Assembly: GCF_000430705.1 (NCBI RefSeq)
Contig: NZ_AUMN01000003.1
Location: forward strand, 1 to 64,000
Length of the DNA: 64,000 bases
Source: Arthrobacter castelli DSM 16402
GTDB lineage: Bacteria > Actinomycetota > Actinomycetes > Actinomycetales > Micrococcaceae
Direction: 5' to 3'
The notes under the pieces are model-generated. The model was not told where the DNA came from. It worked only from the letters and a program-made list of their open reading frames with translations, and did not search any database. A program made the position numbers and the translations under genes. Positions 1 to 8,617 of the stretch are shown in pieces (position 1 is the first letter of the stretch; the number at the start of each line of letters is the position of its first letter).

Positions 1-312
1 TTCGTCCTTCGCCAGCCAGGCTGCGACTTTTTTTGCGAACCGCAATTCCATCTCCTGATGGGAAAGCCGCTTGTCTTTATCCTTAGCCTCTGCGCGTAAA
101 CGAATCAATTCCCGCCGCTCACTTTCGTTCAACGGCTCGTCTTCATCCGGTTCAGGCAAACTCTGCCTCCATTTCTTCACCCAGTTACCAAGAGTCGTCG
201 ACCCTATACCGAGATCCTCAGCAACACCGGCAATCGTTGCTCCATCATTGTTCACCAATTCTACCGCGTGCTTCTTATACTCATCAGTAAACTTCACCCG
301 AGCTGAACCCAT
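1..312 (-). CDS. IS3-family transposase OrfA (partial)
   Basis: The gene encodes the N-terminal helix-turn-helix subunit of an IS3-type transposase. It starts at the ATG at 312, with a GGAGAG sequence about 11 bases upstream, and stays open to base 1 (104 codons visible). The protein begins MGSARVKFTDEYKKHAVELV. It continues through a GATIAGVAEDLGIGSTTLGN helix-turn-helix, an acidic leucine-rich middle and a late FAKKVAAWLAKDE segment, the order expected of OrfA proteins. OrfB with its DDE catalytic domain should follow in another frame beyond the left edge. The lower GC content compared with its neighbours fits a mobile gene. Confidence 0.8.
   Translation of the reverse strand, partial: MGSARVKFTDEYKKHAVELVNNDGATIAGVAEDLGIGSTTLGNWVKKWRQSLPEPDEDEPLNESERRELIRLRAEAKDKDKRLSHQEMELRFAKKVAAWLAKDE
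27..35 (-). other. Candidate -1 translational frameshift site
   Basis: Read on the minus strand, a run of seven A (complement of T28-T34) falls in the OrfA frame as GCA AAA AAA GTC, that is A_AAA_AAA_G. This matches the slippery heptamer pattern used by IS3-family elements to make the OrfAB fusion. It sits at the expected place near the end of OrfA. Whether the -1 frame opens into OrfB cannot be checked because the element leaves the window. Confidence 0.5.
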
Positions 313-365
313 AACTAACCAACTCTCCGCAGAAAGCAGCTAAACCACCCGTCCCGAAAATTGGA

Positions 366-782
366 AACCGACCAGTGGACTGCGCGGGCGGCTTCGAGAT
401 CGGCCTTGGCCCGACCGGGGGACGAGCCGGTGCCTGCACTGAGGTGTTGCTGCAAGGTGGCGGGGATCCCGGCAGCGGAGGTGGCATCGATCTGGTCGGC
501 GACGGCGATGGCTTGCAGCCACGCGGCCTCCAGGCGCCGCCGCTGCCGCGCCAGCTGTTCAATGGTCTCCAGCGCCCCGGTGTCGGTGACCGTGCCCGGA
601 TCCAATGCCAGTACGGCAGTGACGGTCCGGTCCAAATCGTCCAACGCTGATGATGATGCGGGCTGCCGAGGTGAGGCGGACGCCGGGCCCGGTTCCGCGG
701 AAGGGGCGCCGGCGGCGGTGTCGGATGCGGGCAAGGCAGCCAGCACACCGGGTAGATTGTCGCGGTCGATTTGCATCCTCAT
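366..782 (-). pseudogene. DUF222 / 13E12-type protein, cut by the IS element
   Basis: The 5' part of a DUF222-family gene (often fused to an HNH endonuclease domain in actinobacteria) is read leftward from an ATG at 782 behind GGAAGG. About 139 codons remain. After an Ala/Pro/Ser-rich N-terminus comes a recognisable core: LARQRRRLEAAWLQAIAVAD, then a SAAGIPATLQQHLS segment and SSPGRAKADLEAARAV. The family similarity ends abruptly at the IS boundary, so the rest of DUF222 and any HNH motif are missing. The remnant is probably non-functional. The assignment rests on the arginine/alanine helical pattern and is family level only. Confidence 0.65.
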
Positions 783-962
783 CACCTTCCCTTCCTTCAA
801 TCCAGGGCCTTCGCAGCCGGTCGAATCCATCTACTGACACACTAGAACGCCCCACCGACAAAATAGGATCAAGCCCGTCAAACGAGGGAAAAAAGATTCG
901 AAGGAACTGGTGGCAAGGTTGGACGATCGTCGATGCTTGAAGGGGGCGTCTGGAGGTCCCGC

Positions 963-992
963 CCACCCCTCAAAGTCTCCGGCGAGGGGTGG
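963..992. repeat. Perfect 9-bp inverted repeat
   Basis: CCACCCCTC (963-971) pairs perfectly with GAGGGGTGG (984-992) across a 12-base loop. A run of five T follows at 1006-1010, so on the plus strand it looks like a weak intrinsic terminator. No plus-strand gene lies upstream of it within the window. Confidence 0.6.
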
Positions 993-1015
993 TTCAGCAG
1001 GCCGGTTTTTCGAAC

Positions 1016-1053
1016 CCCCGGGCGGATGAATTGTGTCCCTCTTCCGCCCGGGG
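1016..1053. repeat. Perfect 11-bp inverted repeat
   Basis: CCCCGGGCGGA (1016-1026) pairs perfectly with TCCGCCCGGGG (1043-1053) around a 16-base loop. It lies 24 bases after the previous hairpin and about 210 bases before ectA. It is not followed by a T-run. It could be a regulator site, a remnant of a terminator or a protein-binding palindrome. Confidence 0.6.
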
Positions 1054-1263
1054 AGCGCGATCCAAAGCCTCCGTTAAGGACGCCATATAACGCAATGTTA
1101 CCGAATCGTGACATTTCGTTCGGGGAAATCGGCTGCATCCCTGTCAGCTTGTGGATAGATCGAAATCGGCGATTGTCCGATATCTTGTCAAATCGACCCG
1201 TTTTGGAGCCGGTGGAGCTCTCCCGGGGTTGATATTAGCCATCAGTTCGCTAGCTTTGGACAA

Positions 1264-1776
1264 ATGGTTGTTCAACAAGCAGAACCGCAATTACGTATAA
1301 GTTCCGACACGCAATTCCACCGCCCGGCCGTGGACGATGGCCAGCACTTGTGGCGGATTGCCAGGGACTCCAAGACTCTGGATCTCAACGCCTCGTACAC
1401 GTACTTGCTGTGGTGCCGGGACTTCGCAGAAACGACCATCATGGCAACCATCGACGACCACCCGGTGGGCTTTATCTCAGCCTACTTCCGCCCCGACGAC
1501 CCTGAGACCTTGCTGGTGTGGCAGGTAGCGGTCGACGCCGAATACCGGGGCCGCCGGCTGGCCGCATCCATGCTCGACGCTCTGGCCAACCGGGTCGAGG
1601 GCGCCAAGTGGCTCGAAACCACAATTACCGCAGATAACGAAGCCTCCATGCGGCTCTTCCAGAGCTTCGCGGAGCGTCGGGATGCCACCCTCGAACGGGA
1701 TCCGCTCTTCGAAGGTGAACACTTCCCCGACGATCACGATACGGAGTACCTCTTCCGCATCGGCCCGCTCAGCTGA
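1264..1776 (+). CDS. ectA: L-2,4-diaminobutyrate acetyltransferase EctA
   Basis: EctA transfers an acetyl group from acetyl-CoA to L-2,4-diaminobutyrate, giving N-gamma-acetyl-diaminobutyrate, the second step of ectoine synthesis. The 170-residue protein is one GNAT domain. The acetyl-CoA loop is at residues 87-100 ([14 protein letters not shown]) and is followed by [10 protein letters not shown], both typical of EctA. The ATG at 1264 has only a weak TTGGAC sequence upstream, so the exact start is less certain than the identity. It is the first gene of ectABCD, with 29 bases to ectB. The promoter should lie in the preceding 480-base gap. Confidence 0.95.
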   Translation: MVVQQAEPQLRISSDTQFHRPAVDDGQHLWRIARDSKTLDLNASYTYLLWCRDFAETTIMATIDDHPVGFISAYFRPDDPETLLVWQVAVDAEYRGRRLAASMLDALANRVEGAKWLETTITADNEASMRLFQSFAERRDATLERDPLFEGEHFPDDHDTEYLFRIGPLS

Positions 1777-1805
1777 ATTTCCGCACTAAGGAGACTAAGG
1801 ACTTT

Positions 1806-3077
1806 ATGACTGACATTTTTGAAACTCTTGAATCCCAGGTGCGCAGCTACTGCCGCGGATGGCCGGCCACGTTCGACCGTGCCGACGGAAGCGCCCTCTT
1901 CACTGAAGACGGACAGCAATACCTGGATTTCTTCTCCGGTGCCGGCGCGCTGAACTACGGGCACAACCCGCAGCAGCTGCTGGAGCCGCTGCTGGACTAC
2001 CTGCGCAGCGGATCCATCACTCATTCGATGGACATGCATTCTCCGGCCAAGCGGAAGTTCCTGGAGACCTTCCAGGACGTGATCCTCAAGCCGCGCGACC
2101 TGGACTATAAGATCATGTTCCCGGGCCCCACCGGGACGAACACCGTTGAAGCGGCCCTGAAACTGGCGCGCAAGGTGACTGGCCGCCAGCACGTGCTCAG
2201 CTTCACCAATGCATTCCATGGCATGACGCTGGGTGCTCTCACCGTCACCGGCAACTCCATGAAGCGTCAAGGCGCTGGCGTGCCGCTGACCAACAGTTCG
2301 AAGATTCCGTACGATGATTACCTCGACGGGGAGCCGAGCAACCTCAGCTGGTTGGAGCGGGTGCTCGAAGACAGCGGTTCCGGTGTCGATAAGCCGGCCG
2401 CCGTGATCGTCGAAACCGTCCAGGGCGAGGGCGGCCTCAATTCCGCCCGTGCCTCCTGGCTGAAGTCGCTCTCCGAGGTGTGCAAGCGTCACGACATTCT
2501 GCTGATTGTCGACGACGTCCAGGCCGGTTGCGGACGCACGGGCAAGTTCTTCAGTTTCGAAGATGCCGGTATCGTGCCGGACATCGTGTGCCTGTCCAAG
2601 TCCATTTCCGGCTACGGGCTGCCGATGGCACTGACCCTCTTCCGCCGGGATCTGGATATCTGGACGCCGGGCGAGCATAACGGCACGTTCCGTGGTTCCA
2701 ACCCCGCGTTCGTCACCGCCACGGCTGCCTTGGAGAACTTCTGGGCCGACCGGGAAAAGTTTGAGCAGCAGATTGCGGCCCGTGCCGCGGAGCTGCACGA
2801 CGGGCTGGAGAAGGTTGCTGCCCTTGCTGAGGGCGCGTCTGTCCGCGGCCGCGGCCTGCTGGCCGGCGTCGTCTTCCAGGACCTGGAGGCTGCCGAGAAG
2901 ATCGCCTCCGAGGCATTCGACCGCGGACTGCTGGTCGAGACCTCCGGCCCCGAGAGCGAAGTCCTGAAGCTGATGCCGGCCCTGACCATCAGCCCCGAGG
3001 ACCTGGCTCGCGGCCTGGACATCCTCCTCGACGCTGCGAAGACCGTCGTCGGCGAGCGGGAACTGGCCGCCGTCTAG
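1806..3077 (+). CDS. ectB: Diaminobutyrate--2-oxoglutarate transaminase EctB
   Basis: EctB makes L-2,4-diaminobutyrate from aspartate semialdehyde with glutamate as amino donor, the entry step to ectoine. The 423-residue protein is a class III PLP aminotransferase. Visible motifs are the [16 protein letters not shown] phosphate-binding region (about 107-122), the [11 protein letters not shown] cofactor motif (236-246), and the Schiff-base lysine K265 in [11 protein letters not shown] good AAGGAG ribosome site lies upstream of the ATG. The length matches the family. It is followed by a 173-base gap holding two hairpins before ectC, an unusually long gap for this operon. Confidence 0.97.
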   Translation: MTDIFETLESQVRSYCRGWPATFDRADGSALFTEDGQQYLDFFSGAGALNYGHNPQQLLEPLLDYLRSGSITHSMDMHSPAKRKFLETFQDVILKPRDLDYKIMFPGPTGTNTVEAALKLARKVTGRQHVLSFTNAFHGMTLGALTVTGNSMKRQGAGVPLTNSSKIPYDDYLDGEPSNLSWLERVLEDSGSGVDKPAAVIVETVQGEGGLNSARASWLKSLSEVCKRHDILLIVDDVQAGCGRTGKFFSFEDAGIVPDIVCLSKSISGYGLPMALTLFRRDLDIWTPGEHNGTFRGSNPAFVTATAALENFWADREKFEQQIAARAAELHDGLEKVAALAEGASVRGRGLLAGVVFQDLEAAEKIASEAFDRGLLVETSGPESEVLKLMPALTISPEDLARGLDILLDAAKTVVGERELAAV

Positions 3078-3091
3078 CATACTGCCGTGCA

Positions 3092-3157
3092 CTGGCCGGC
3101 ACGCACGCCGTGCCGGCCAGCGTGCTGTCCGGGTCAGGCCTTCCGGCCGGCCCGGAC
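3092..3157 (+). terminator. Two hairpins between ectB and ectC
   Basis: CTGGCCGGCAC (3092-3102) pairs perfectly with GTGCCGGCCAG (3110-3120), an 11-bp stem with a 7-base loop. A second stem, GTCCGGG/CCCGGAC (3127-3133 with 3151-3157), follows and encloses a small GGCC/GGCC stem. There is no T-run directly after either. They could attenuate read-through, protect the ectAB mRNA end, or act as a partial terminator. Confidence 0.55.
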
Positions 3158-3250
3158 GGGGGATACCGACGGCGGATGGACTATGCGAGTCGACCCGGCG
3201 AATGGGTCCGCCCCTACCTTTTGACATAGAGACCTGATAGGAAGAACGAA

Positions 3251-3637
3251 GTGAGAGTTACACACCTGAACGATCTGGACGACACCGAGCGCGACATTAA
3301 GTCGGAGACCTGGCGCAGCCGCCGCATCGTGCTCGGCCGCGAGGGAGTGGGATTCTCCTTCCACGACACCGTGATCTACGCAGGAACGACGTCCACCTTC
3401 TGGTACGCCAACCACATCGAGGCTGTCTACTGCGTCGGTGGCGAGGGCGAACTCACCAATGACGAAACCGGTGAGACGTTCCCGATCACCGACGGCACCC
3501 TCTACCTGCTGGACAAGCATGAGAAACACACCGTGCGGGCCAAGACCGACCTGAGGATGGCGTGCACATTCAATCCGCCGGTGACCGGCCGTGAGGTGCA
3601 CGACGAGAACGGTGTTTATCCACTTATAACTGAATAA
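3251..3637 (+). CDS. ectC: L-ectoine synthase EctC
   Basis: EctC closes N-gamma-acetyl-diaminobutyrate to ectoine with loss of water. The 128-residue protein is a small cupin. It starts [16 protein letters not shown] and contains the family segments [20 protein letters not shown], the [23 protein letters not shown] barrel strand region and [13 protein letters not shown]. The start is a GTG at 3251 behind AGGAAG. It is separated from ectB by hairpins and from ectD by a terminator-like hairpin, so its dosage may differ from both neighbours. Confidence 0.96.
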   Translation: MRVTHLNDLDDTERDIKSETWRSRRIVLGREGVGFSFHDTVIYAGTTSTFWYANHIEAVYCVGGEGELTNDETGETFPITDGTLYLLDKHEKHTVRAKTDLRMACTFNPPVTGREVHDENGVYPLITE

Positions 3638-3646
3638 TCACGCCAG

Positions 3647-3702
3647 GGCCTGGCGGAATGGGGCAGCCAGCCGGAGCTCACTTCCGCCGGGCCTTGTTTG
3701 TT
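3647..3702 (+). terminator. Terminator-like hairpin between ectC and ectD
   Basis: GGCCTGGCGGAA (3647-3658) pairs with TTCCGCCGGGCC (3682-3693) along 12 bp with one T-G wobble. A T-rich tail TTGTTTGTT (3694-3702) follows directly, the layout of a rho-independent terminator. Read-through past this point would set the ratio of hydroxyectoine to ectoine enzymes, or ectD may have its own promoter. Confidence 0.6.
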
Positions 3703-3761
3703 CCGTGCGGACGTGAGCCATCACGGCCGCATACCACCGACAGAAACTGAGGAGGAAACTC

Positions 3762-4673
3762 ATGACTGAGACAGTTGAAAGTCGCGTTGATGCATACCCC
3801 ACCCGTGCCGGGCAGGTTCAGGTAATGCCGCGCCAGGACAAGGTTGTCTACGGATCGGCGGCCGACGGCCCCATGGACCAGGCGACCCTGGACCACTACG
3901 ATGCCAAGGGCTACCTGGCGATCGACCAGCTGGTCACCGGCGAGGAGCTTGAGGAATTCCGTGCCGAACTCAAGCGCCTGTCCGAGGATCCGACGGTGCG
4001 CGCCGACGAGCGTTGCATCGTTGAGTCAACGAGCCAGGAAGTCCGCTCGGTTTTCGATGTGCACAAGGTCTCTGAGGTCTTCAAGAAGATCGCGCACGAT
4101 CCGCGCGTCGTGGGCAGGGCCAAGCAGCTGCTCGGTTCAGACGTTTACATCCACCAGTCCCGCGTGAACTTCAAGCCCGGTTTTGAGGGCAAGGACTTCA
4201 TGTGGCATTCCGATTTCGAGACCTGGCATGCCGAGGATGGAATGCCGGGTACGCGTGCGGTGTCCATCTCCATCTCGCTGACGGACAACTATTCCTTCAA
4301 CGGCCCGCTGATGATCATGCCGGGTTCGCACCAGGAATATGTTTCCTGCGACGCCGCGACTCCTGACGACAACTATAAAAAGTCGCTGGTGATGCAGGGG
4401 GCCGGCACGCCGGACAAGACCACCCTGACCGAGTTCGCCGACAAGTACGGCATCGACGTGCTTGAAGGGCCGGCCGGCGGTGCGATCATGTTCGACTCGA
4501 ACTGCATGCACGCCTCGAACGGCAATGTCACGCCGTTCTCGCGATCCAATATCTTCATCGTCTACAACTCGGTGGAGAACACCATCGGAGAGCCGTACGC
4601 GGCCCGGAAGCCGCGGCCGGAGTTTGCCGGTTCGACGGACTTCACTCCCGCTGGCGCTTCTTCGAACGCCTAA
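3762..4673 (+). CDS. ectD: Ectoine 5-hydroxylase EctD
   Basis: EctD converts ectoine to 5-hydroxyectoine, using O2, Fe(II) and 2-oxoglutarate. The 303-residue protein has the family signature QSRVNFKPGF followed by FMWHSDFETWHAEDGMP. The iron ligands are H149, D151 and H250, and R261 (PFSRSN) is the likely 2-oxoglutarate anchor. A strong GAGGAGGAAA ribosome site precedes the ATG at 3762. The gene completes ectABCD. No ask_ect aspartokinase or ectoine-specific transporter adjoins it, although a BCCT transporter lies at 53-55 kb. Confidence 0.97.
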   Translation: MTETVESRVDAYPTRAGQVQVMPRQDKVVYGSAADGPMDQATLDHYDAKGYLAIDQLVTGEELEEFRAELKRLSEDPTVRADERCIVESTSQEVRSVFDVHKVSEVFKKIAHDPRVVGRAKQLLGSDVYIHQSRVNFKPGFEGKDFMWHSDFETWHAEDGMPGTRAVSISISLTDNYSFNGPLMIMPGSHQEYVSCDAATPDDNYKKSLVMQGAGTPDKTTLTEFADKYGIDVLEGPAGGAIMFDSNCMHASNGNVTPFSRSNIFIVYNSVENTIGEPYAARKPRPEFAGSTDFTPAGASSNA

Positions 4674-4682
4674 GCAACCCTC

Positions 4683-4709
4683 GGGCCGGCGCCGCAACGG
4701 CGCTGGCCC
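4683..4709 (+). terminator. Hairpin after ectD
   Basis: GGGCCGGCGCCG (4683-4694) pairs with CGGCGCTGGCCC (4698-4709) along 12 bp with one G-T wobble and a 3-base loop. It fills the 52-base gap to the next gene and lies just before that gene's GGAGGAAA ribosome site. It has no T-run, so it may weaken rather than stop transcription. Confidence 0.5.
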
Positions 4710-4725
4710 CACCGGAGGAAAATAC

Positions 4726-5805
4726 ATGAACAGTACATCGACACCAATTCGCACCGCCCTGGTCGGTTTCGGCGTGTCCGGACGCGTGTTCCACGCCCCT
4801 GCCATTGCATCCGACCCCCGGTATTCCCTTGACTTCATCGTCACCTCGAATGAGGAGCGTGCCGCCGACGCTGCGGACCGCTACCCTGACGCGGCGATCG
4901 TGCCGGGCCGGGAGGAATTATTCGCCAGTGCCGATGATCTGGATTTAATGGTCATTGCCACCCCGCCGTTTGCCCACGTCGGGCTGGCAGCTGATGGCAT
5001 TTCCCACGGACTGCACGTCTCTGTGGACAAGCCGTTCGTGGTGAATTCGGACGAAGGCACCGAACTCATCGAACAGGCCAAACAGGCCGGCGTGGTGCTG
5101 ACCGTCTTCCAGAACCGCCGCTGGGACGAGGACTTCCTCGAACTGCGCAGCATGATCGACGACGGCCACTTCGGGAAGGTGCACACCTTCGAGTCGCGCG
5201 TCGATGAATGGAGCGAAACCTGCCGGCAGGCCGAAGAAGCGACCGCCGGAGCATCCAAGAACGCGGCATCGGCGGGCAAGGACGGCGACTCGGCCGAAGC
5301 ATCAGGGTTGTTCTTCGATCTCGGCACCCGCGTGGTGGAGCAGGCCAAAGAGCTCTTCGGCCCGGTCCGGAATGTGACTGCCGACAAGGAACGGCACAGC
5401 ATGGCCACCGTGGCGGCACCGTCAGATGCGGAACCGGACACCTACGTCTCCCTCGAGCACGACAGCGGCGTCCGTTCGCGGCTGTGGATGAACCGTTCCG
5501 GCCCGCGCTTCCGCGTGCTCGGCTCGGAATCCACCTACACCAAGTGGGGATGGGACGGACAGTCCTGGGCACTCGCAGCCGGCGTGTTGCCCGAGGAGCC
5601 AGGGACCTCGCCGTATGACGAGGGCACATGGGGCCGGCTCGGCCGGGATGGTCTGGTCGAACCGGTCGTGGACACCCGGGACTCGAACCCGGACTTCTAC
5701 TCCATGCTCTCCAATTGCCTGCTCGACGACGGCCCGGTTCCGGTGGATCCGGCCGGACCGCTGGAAGTGCTGCGCATCATGGAGGACATCCGGGCCGCGG
5801 ACTGA
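4726..5805 (+). CDS. Gfo/Idh/MocA oxidoreductase, YdgJ-like, copy 1 (catalytic His replaced)
   Basis: This 359-residue protein is a Gfo/Idh/MocA dehydrogenase similar in layout to E. coli YdgJ, a scyllo-inositol dehydrogenase. The N-terminal Rossmann motif GFGVSG is at 14-19, DKPF with the catalytic lysine at 101-104, and VFQNRRWDEDF follows. The ATG at 4726 is behind GGAGGAAA and I prefer it to any upstream in-frame start. Two oddities: residues about 167-194 form a Ser/Ala/Glu/Asp-rich insertion missing from copy 2, and the family DxGxHxxD motif reads DLGTRVVE, so the catalytic histidine is Arg202. The protein may be inactive or act on a different substrate. It follows ectD and precedes its paralogue. 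Confidence 0.85.
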   Translation: MNSTSTPIRTALVGFGVSGRVFHAPAIASDPRYSLDFIVTSNEERAADAADRYPDAAIVPGREELFASADDLDLMVIATPPFAHVGLAADGISHGLHVSVDKPFVVNSDEGTELIEQAKQAGVVLTVFQNRRWDEDFLELRSMIDDGHFGKVHTFESRVDEWSETCRQAEEATAGASKNAASAGKDGDSAEASGLFFDLGTRVVEQAKELFGPVRNVTADKERHSMATVAAPSDAEPDTYVSLEHDSGVRSRLWMNRSGPRFRVLGSESTYTKWGWDGQSWALAAGVLPEEPGTSPYDEGTWGRLGRDGLVEPVVDTRDSNPDFYSMLSNCLLDDGPVPVDPAGPLEVLRIMEDIRAAD

Positions 5806-5871
5806 CCATTGCGGCCGGGGTCGCTGCCGGGCTTTGCGGCCCGCGATACGCTTGTATCCGTCTCCCTGGCG

Positions 5872-5887
5872 TACCGTGAATACGGTA
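5872..5887. promoter_or_regulatory. Palindrome upstream of the second oxidoreductase
   Basis: TACCGT-GAAT-ACGGTA is a perfect inverted repeat about 49 bases before the GTG start of the next gene. A TTGTAT sequence lies 14 bases upstream and TATAGC-like bases follow. It could be an operator over a promoter. The same TACCGT/ACGGTA half-site occurs in the tetR operator at 37145-37160, possibly by chance. Confidence 0.4.
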
Positions 5888-5935
5888 TAGCGTGGGGAAG
5901 TCGCAGCTCAGCAATTACGTGTCGAAAGGCCCGAA

Positions 5936-6973
5936 GTGACCGAAACCCACGCTCCGATCCGCACCGCGCTGATTGGCTTTGGACTGTCCGGACGGGTCTT
6001 CCACAGCCCGTTGCTCGCCGCCGATGACCAGTTCTCCCTCGACGTCATCGTCACCAGCGATACCGAACGCGCCGCCGAAGCCGCACGCCGCCACCCGGAC
6101 GCGCAGATCGTCTCCACCCCGGCGGAAGCCTTCCGGCAGGCGGAGAACCTCGATCTGGTGGTCATCGCCACCCCACCGGACACTCATGTGGAGCTGGCGG
6201 GTGAAGCCATCACGTGTGGATTGCACGGGGTGGTGGACAAACCGTTCGCCGTCAGCTCCCCTGAGGCCGGTGCGCTGATCGACCGGGCCGCGGCCGCCGG
6301 CGTCGTACTGACGGTCTTCCAGAACCGGCGGTGGGACGGCGATTTCATCACCCTGAGCAAGATCGTCGACGACGGCGAGTTGGGCGAGGTCCACACGTTC
6401 GAATCCCGTTTTGAACGGTGGAGCCCGGTCAGCCGCACGCCGTGGAAAGAACAAACCGGTGCTGCAGGCGGCGGCGGAATCCTCTTTGACCTGGGCACCC
6501 ACGTGATCGACCAGGCGCTGCAGCTTTTCGGCCCGGTCGAGGATATCCATGCCGAGACGTCCCGGCACAGCAGCACCAGCGCGTCGGACGCCGACGACGA
6601 TACTTTCGTGTCACTGCTGCACAGCAACGGGGTGCGGTCGCGGCTGTGGATGAACCGGTTCGCCGGACAGGTCGGCTCACGCTTCAGGGTGCTGGGGTCG
6701 GAAGCGGCTTACACCAAATGGGGGCTCGACGGCCAGGAAGCCGCGCTTGCGGCGGGGACGCTTCCCACCGACGGGGACTACGGCAAGGACAACATTTGGG
6801 GCATGCTCGGCCGCGACGGCGACACCCGTCCGTACGAGGCCGAACGAGGCGATTACCCCGCGTTCTATTCCCAATTGGGACGGGCCATCCTCGACGGCGG
6901 CAGCGTCCCGGTGGATCCGGAGGGCCCGCTGGAAGTGCTGCGCATTATCGAGAAGATCCATGGCCTCTACTAG
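5936..6973 (+). CDS. Gfo/Idh/MocA oxidoreductase, YdgJ-like, copy 2
   Basis: The 345-residue paralogue of the preceding gene keeps the full catalytic set. GFGLSG is at 14-19, DKPF at 101-104, VFQNRRWDGDF near 128-138 and DLGTHVIDQ with the catalytic histidine H189. The closest well-known relatives in layout are NADP-dependent scyllo-inositol dehydrogenases (YdgJ/IolW type), so an inositol- or sugar-linked alcohol is the likely substrate. The start is GTG at 5936 behind GAAAGG. The pair is colinear through nearly the whole length, so it arose by tandem duplication. It has its own upstream palindrome, so it may be transcribed separately from copy 1. Confidence 0.88.
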   Translation: MTETHAPIRTALIGFGLSGRVFHSPLLAADDQFSLDVIVTSDTERAAEAARRHPDAQIVSTPAEAFRQAENLDLVVIATPPDTHVELAGEAITCGLHGVVDKPFAVSSPEAGALIDRAAAAGVVLTVFQNRRWDGDFITLSKIVDDGELGEVHTFESRFERWSPVSRTPWKEQTGAAGGGGILFDLGTHVIDQALQLFGPVEDIHAETSRHSSTSASDADDDTFVSLLHSNGVRSRLWMNRFAGQVGSRFRVLGSEAAYTKWGLDGQEAALAAGTLPTDGDYGKDNIWGMLGRDGDTRPYEAERGDYPAFYSQLGRAILDGGSVPVDPEGPLEVLRIIEKIHGLY

Positions 6974-7032
6974 GCTCTCTTCCGGGGTCTCTTTCAGAGC
7001 CTCTTCCCAGGCGTGCAGCAGAGCCGCCGCAG

Positions 7033-7677
<645 letters not shown>

Positions 7678-7781
7678 GCCGGCAGCACCTGTGCCTGATT
7701 CGGCCGCCCGGCCGACAACGAACCACCCCGATCATACCGGCGCGGCAATACCGGCGCCGCCGGCACCGATACTGTGGAATC

Positions 7782-8552
7782 ATGACGAATCCGGCATTGA
7801 CGCGAAGCAGCCCGCTGACCGAGTTCCGGTTGGCCCCCAACCCCGGACCGATGAGCCTGGACGGCACCAACTCCTACGTGCTGGCCGCACGCACGACGGC
7901 TGCCGCCGTCGTCGTCGATCCGGGGCCACTGGACCAGGAGCATCTGGAGCATCTGGCCGCCCGCCAGGTGGAGCTGGTGCTGATCACCCACCGGCACGCC
8001 GACCACACGGAGGCAGCCGCCGAATTCCACCGGATCACCGGTGCGCCCGTCCGCGCGCTCGACCCGGCCCATTGCCATGGCGGGGCTCCGCTGGCCGACG
8101 GCGAGCGGATCCACGCCGGCGGCGTCGACATCACGGTGCTGGCCACCCCCGGGCACACCTCCGACTCGGTGTGCTTTCAGCTGCCCGACGACGGCGCGGC
8201 CGGCTCGGTGCTCACCGGCGACACCATTCTGGGCCGCGGCACCACCATCCTCGACTATCCCGACGGCCGGCTCGGCCCGTACCTGGACTCCCTGCGCCGC
8301 CTCCAGGCGCTGGGGCAGGCGACAGTGCTGCCCGCGCACGGTCCGGTGCTGCCCGACCTGGCCGCGGTGTGCACCGAGTACATCGACCACCGGCAGCAGC
8401 GGCTGGACCAGATCCGGCAGGCGCTGCAGACCCTCGGGGCAGAGGCGCCCGCCGGCGACGTCGTCGACGTGGTGTATCACGACGTCGACGCATCCGTCCG
8501 CGGTGCGGCGCTCAAGTCGGTCGAAGCGCAGCTGGACTACCTGCGCAGCTGA
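7782..8552 (+). CDS. MBL-fold metallo-hydrolase
   Basis: The 256-residue protein has the metallo-beta-lactamase metal motif THRHADH at residues 69-75 (H70, H72, D74, H75), then GTATPGH-type ATPGHTSDSV and a later GDTILGRGTT with the bridging aspartate. A C-terminal helical part of the LACTB2 kind follows (VVDVVYHDVD). The best description is a LACTB2-like or glyoxalase-II-like hydrolase of unknown substrate. It begins PNPGPMSLDGTNSYVL, the usual opening of this subfamily. The neighbour on the right is convergent and separated by a hairpin. Confidence 0.88.
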   Translation: MTNPALTRSSPLTEFRLAPNPGPMSLDGTNSYVLAARTTAAAVVVDPGPLDQEHLEHLAARQVELVLITHRHADHTEAAAEFHRITGAPVRALDPAHCHGGAPLADGERIHAGGVDITVLATPGHTSDSVCFQLPDDGAAGSVLTGDTILGRGTTILDYPDGRLGPYLDSLRRLQALGQATVLPAHGPVLPDLAAVCTEYIDHRQQRLDQIRQALQTLGAEAPAGDVVDVVYHDVDASVRGAALKSVEAQLDYLRS

Positions 8553-8568
8553 ACCAAGTTGACGGGCC

Positions 8569-8602
8569 GGCGGCGTCCGGTCCGATGGGCTTGAACGCCG
8601 CC
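8569..8602. terminator. Hairpin in the convergent gap
   Basis: GGCGGCGT (8569-8576) pairs perfectly with ACGCCGCC (8595-8602) in the 65-base space between two convergent genes. It is a candidate bidirectional terminator, although there is no T-run on either side. Confidence 0.4.
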
Positions 8603-8617
8603 GTCATTCGCTGCCGG

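Larger units (their letters stand above)
1..366 (-). mobile_element. IS3-family insertion sequence, 5' end only
   Basis: The element is read leftward and leaves the window at base 1, so only its 5' end and the first transposase gene are visible. The outer end is not exact. Similarity to the DUF222 host gene stops near 360-370, just where the AT-richer element begins. The stretch 345-366, read on the minus strand, resembles an IS3-type terminal repeat (TTTCCAATTTTCGGGACGGG), but the partner repeat and target duplication lie outside the window. The family is assigned from the OrfA protein and its frameshift-like A-run. Confidence 0.7.
783..1263. other. Gene-free divergent gap upstream of ectA
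   Basis: No convincing coding sequence is present. Short open frames here lack homology and ribosome sites. The gap holds two strong hairpins (963-992 and 1016-1053), a T5 run at 1006-1010, and the promoter region for ectA to the right. I could not pick a confident -35/-10 pair for ectA. Osmotically induced ect promoters often have non-consensus elements, so its absence is not informative. Confidence 0.5.

Noticed and set aside
933-1232. Small plus-strand open frame upstream of ectA
   Set aside because: It runs through both hairpins, has no ribosome site and gives a low-complexity product, so I treat the region as non-coding.
1734-3227. Long minus-strand open frame opposite ectB
   Set aside because: It mirrors ectB, whose motifs and ribosome site are clear. 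The antisense product has no recognisable domain.
3222-3250. Promoter TTGACA directly before ectC
   Set aside because: TTGACA is a perfect -35 hexamer, but a -10 element 16-18 bases later would fall on the ribosome site and start codon, and no TATAAT-like sequence is there.
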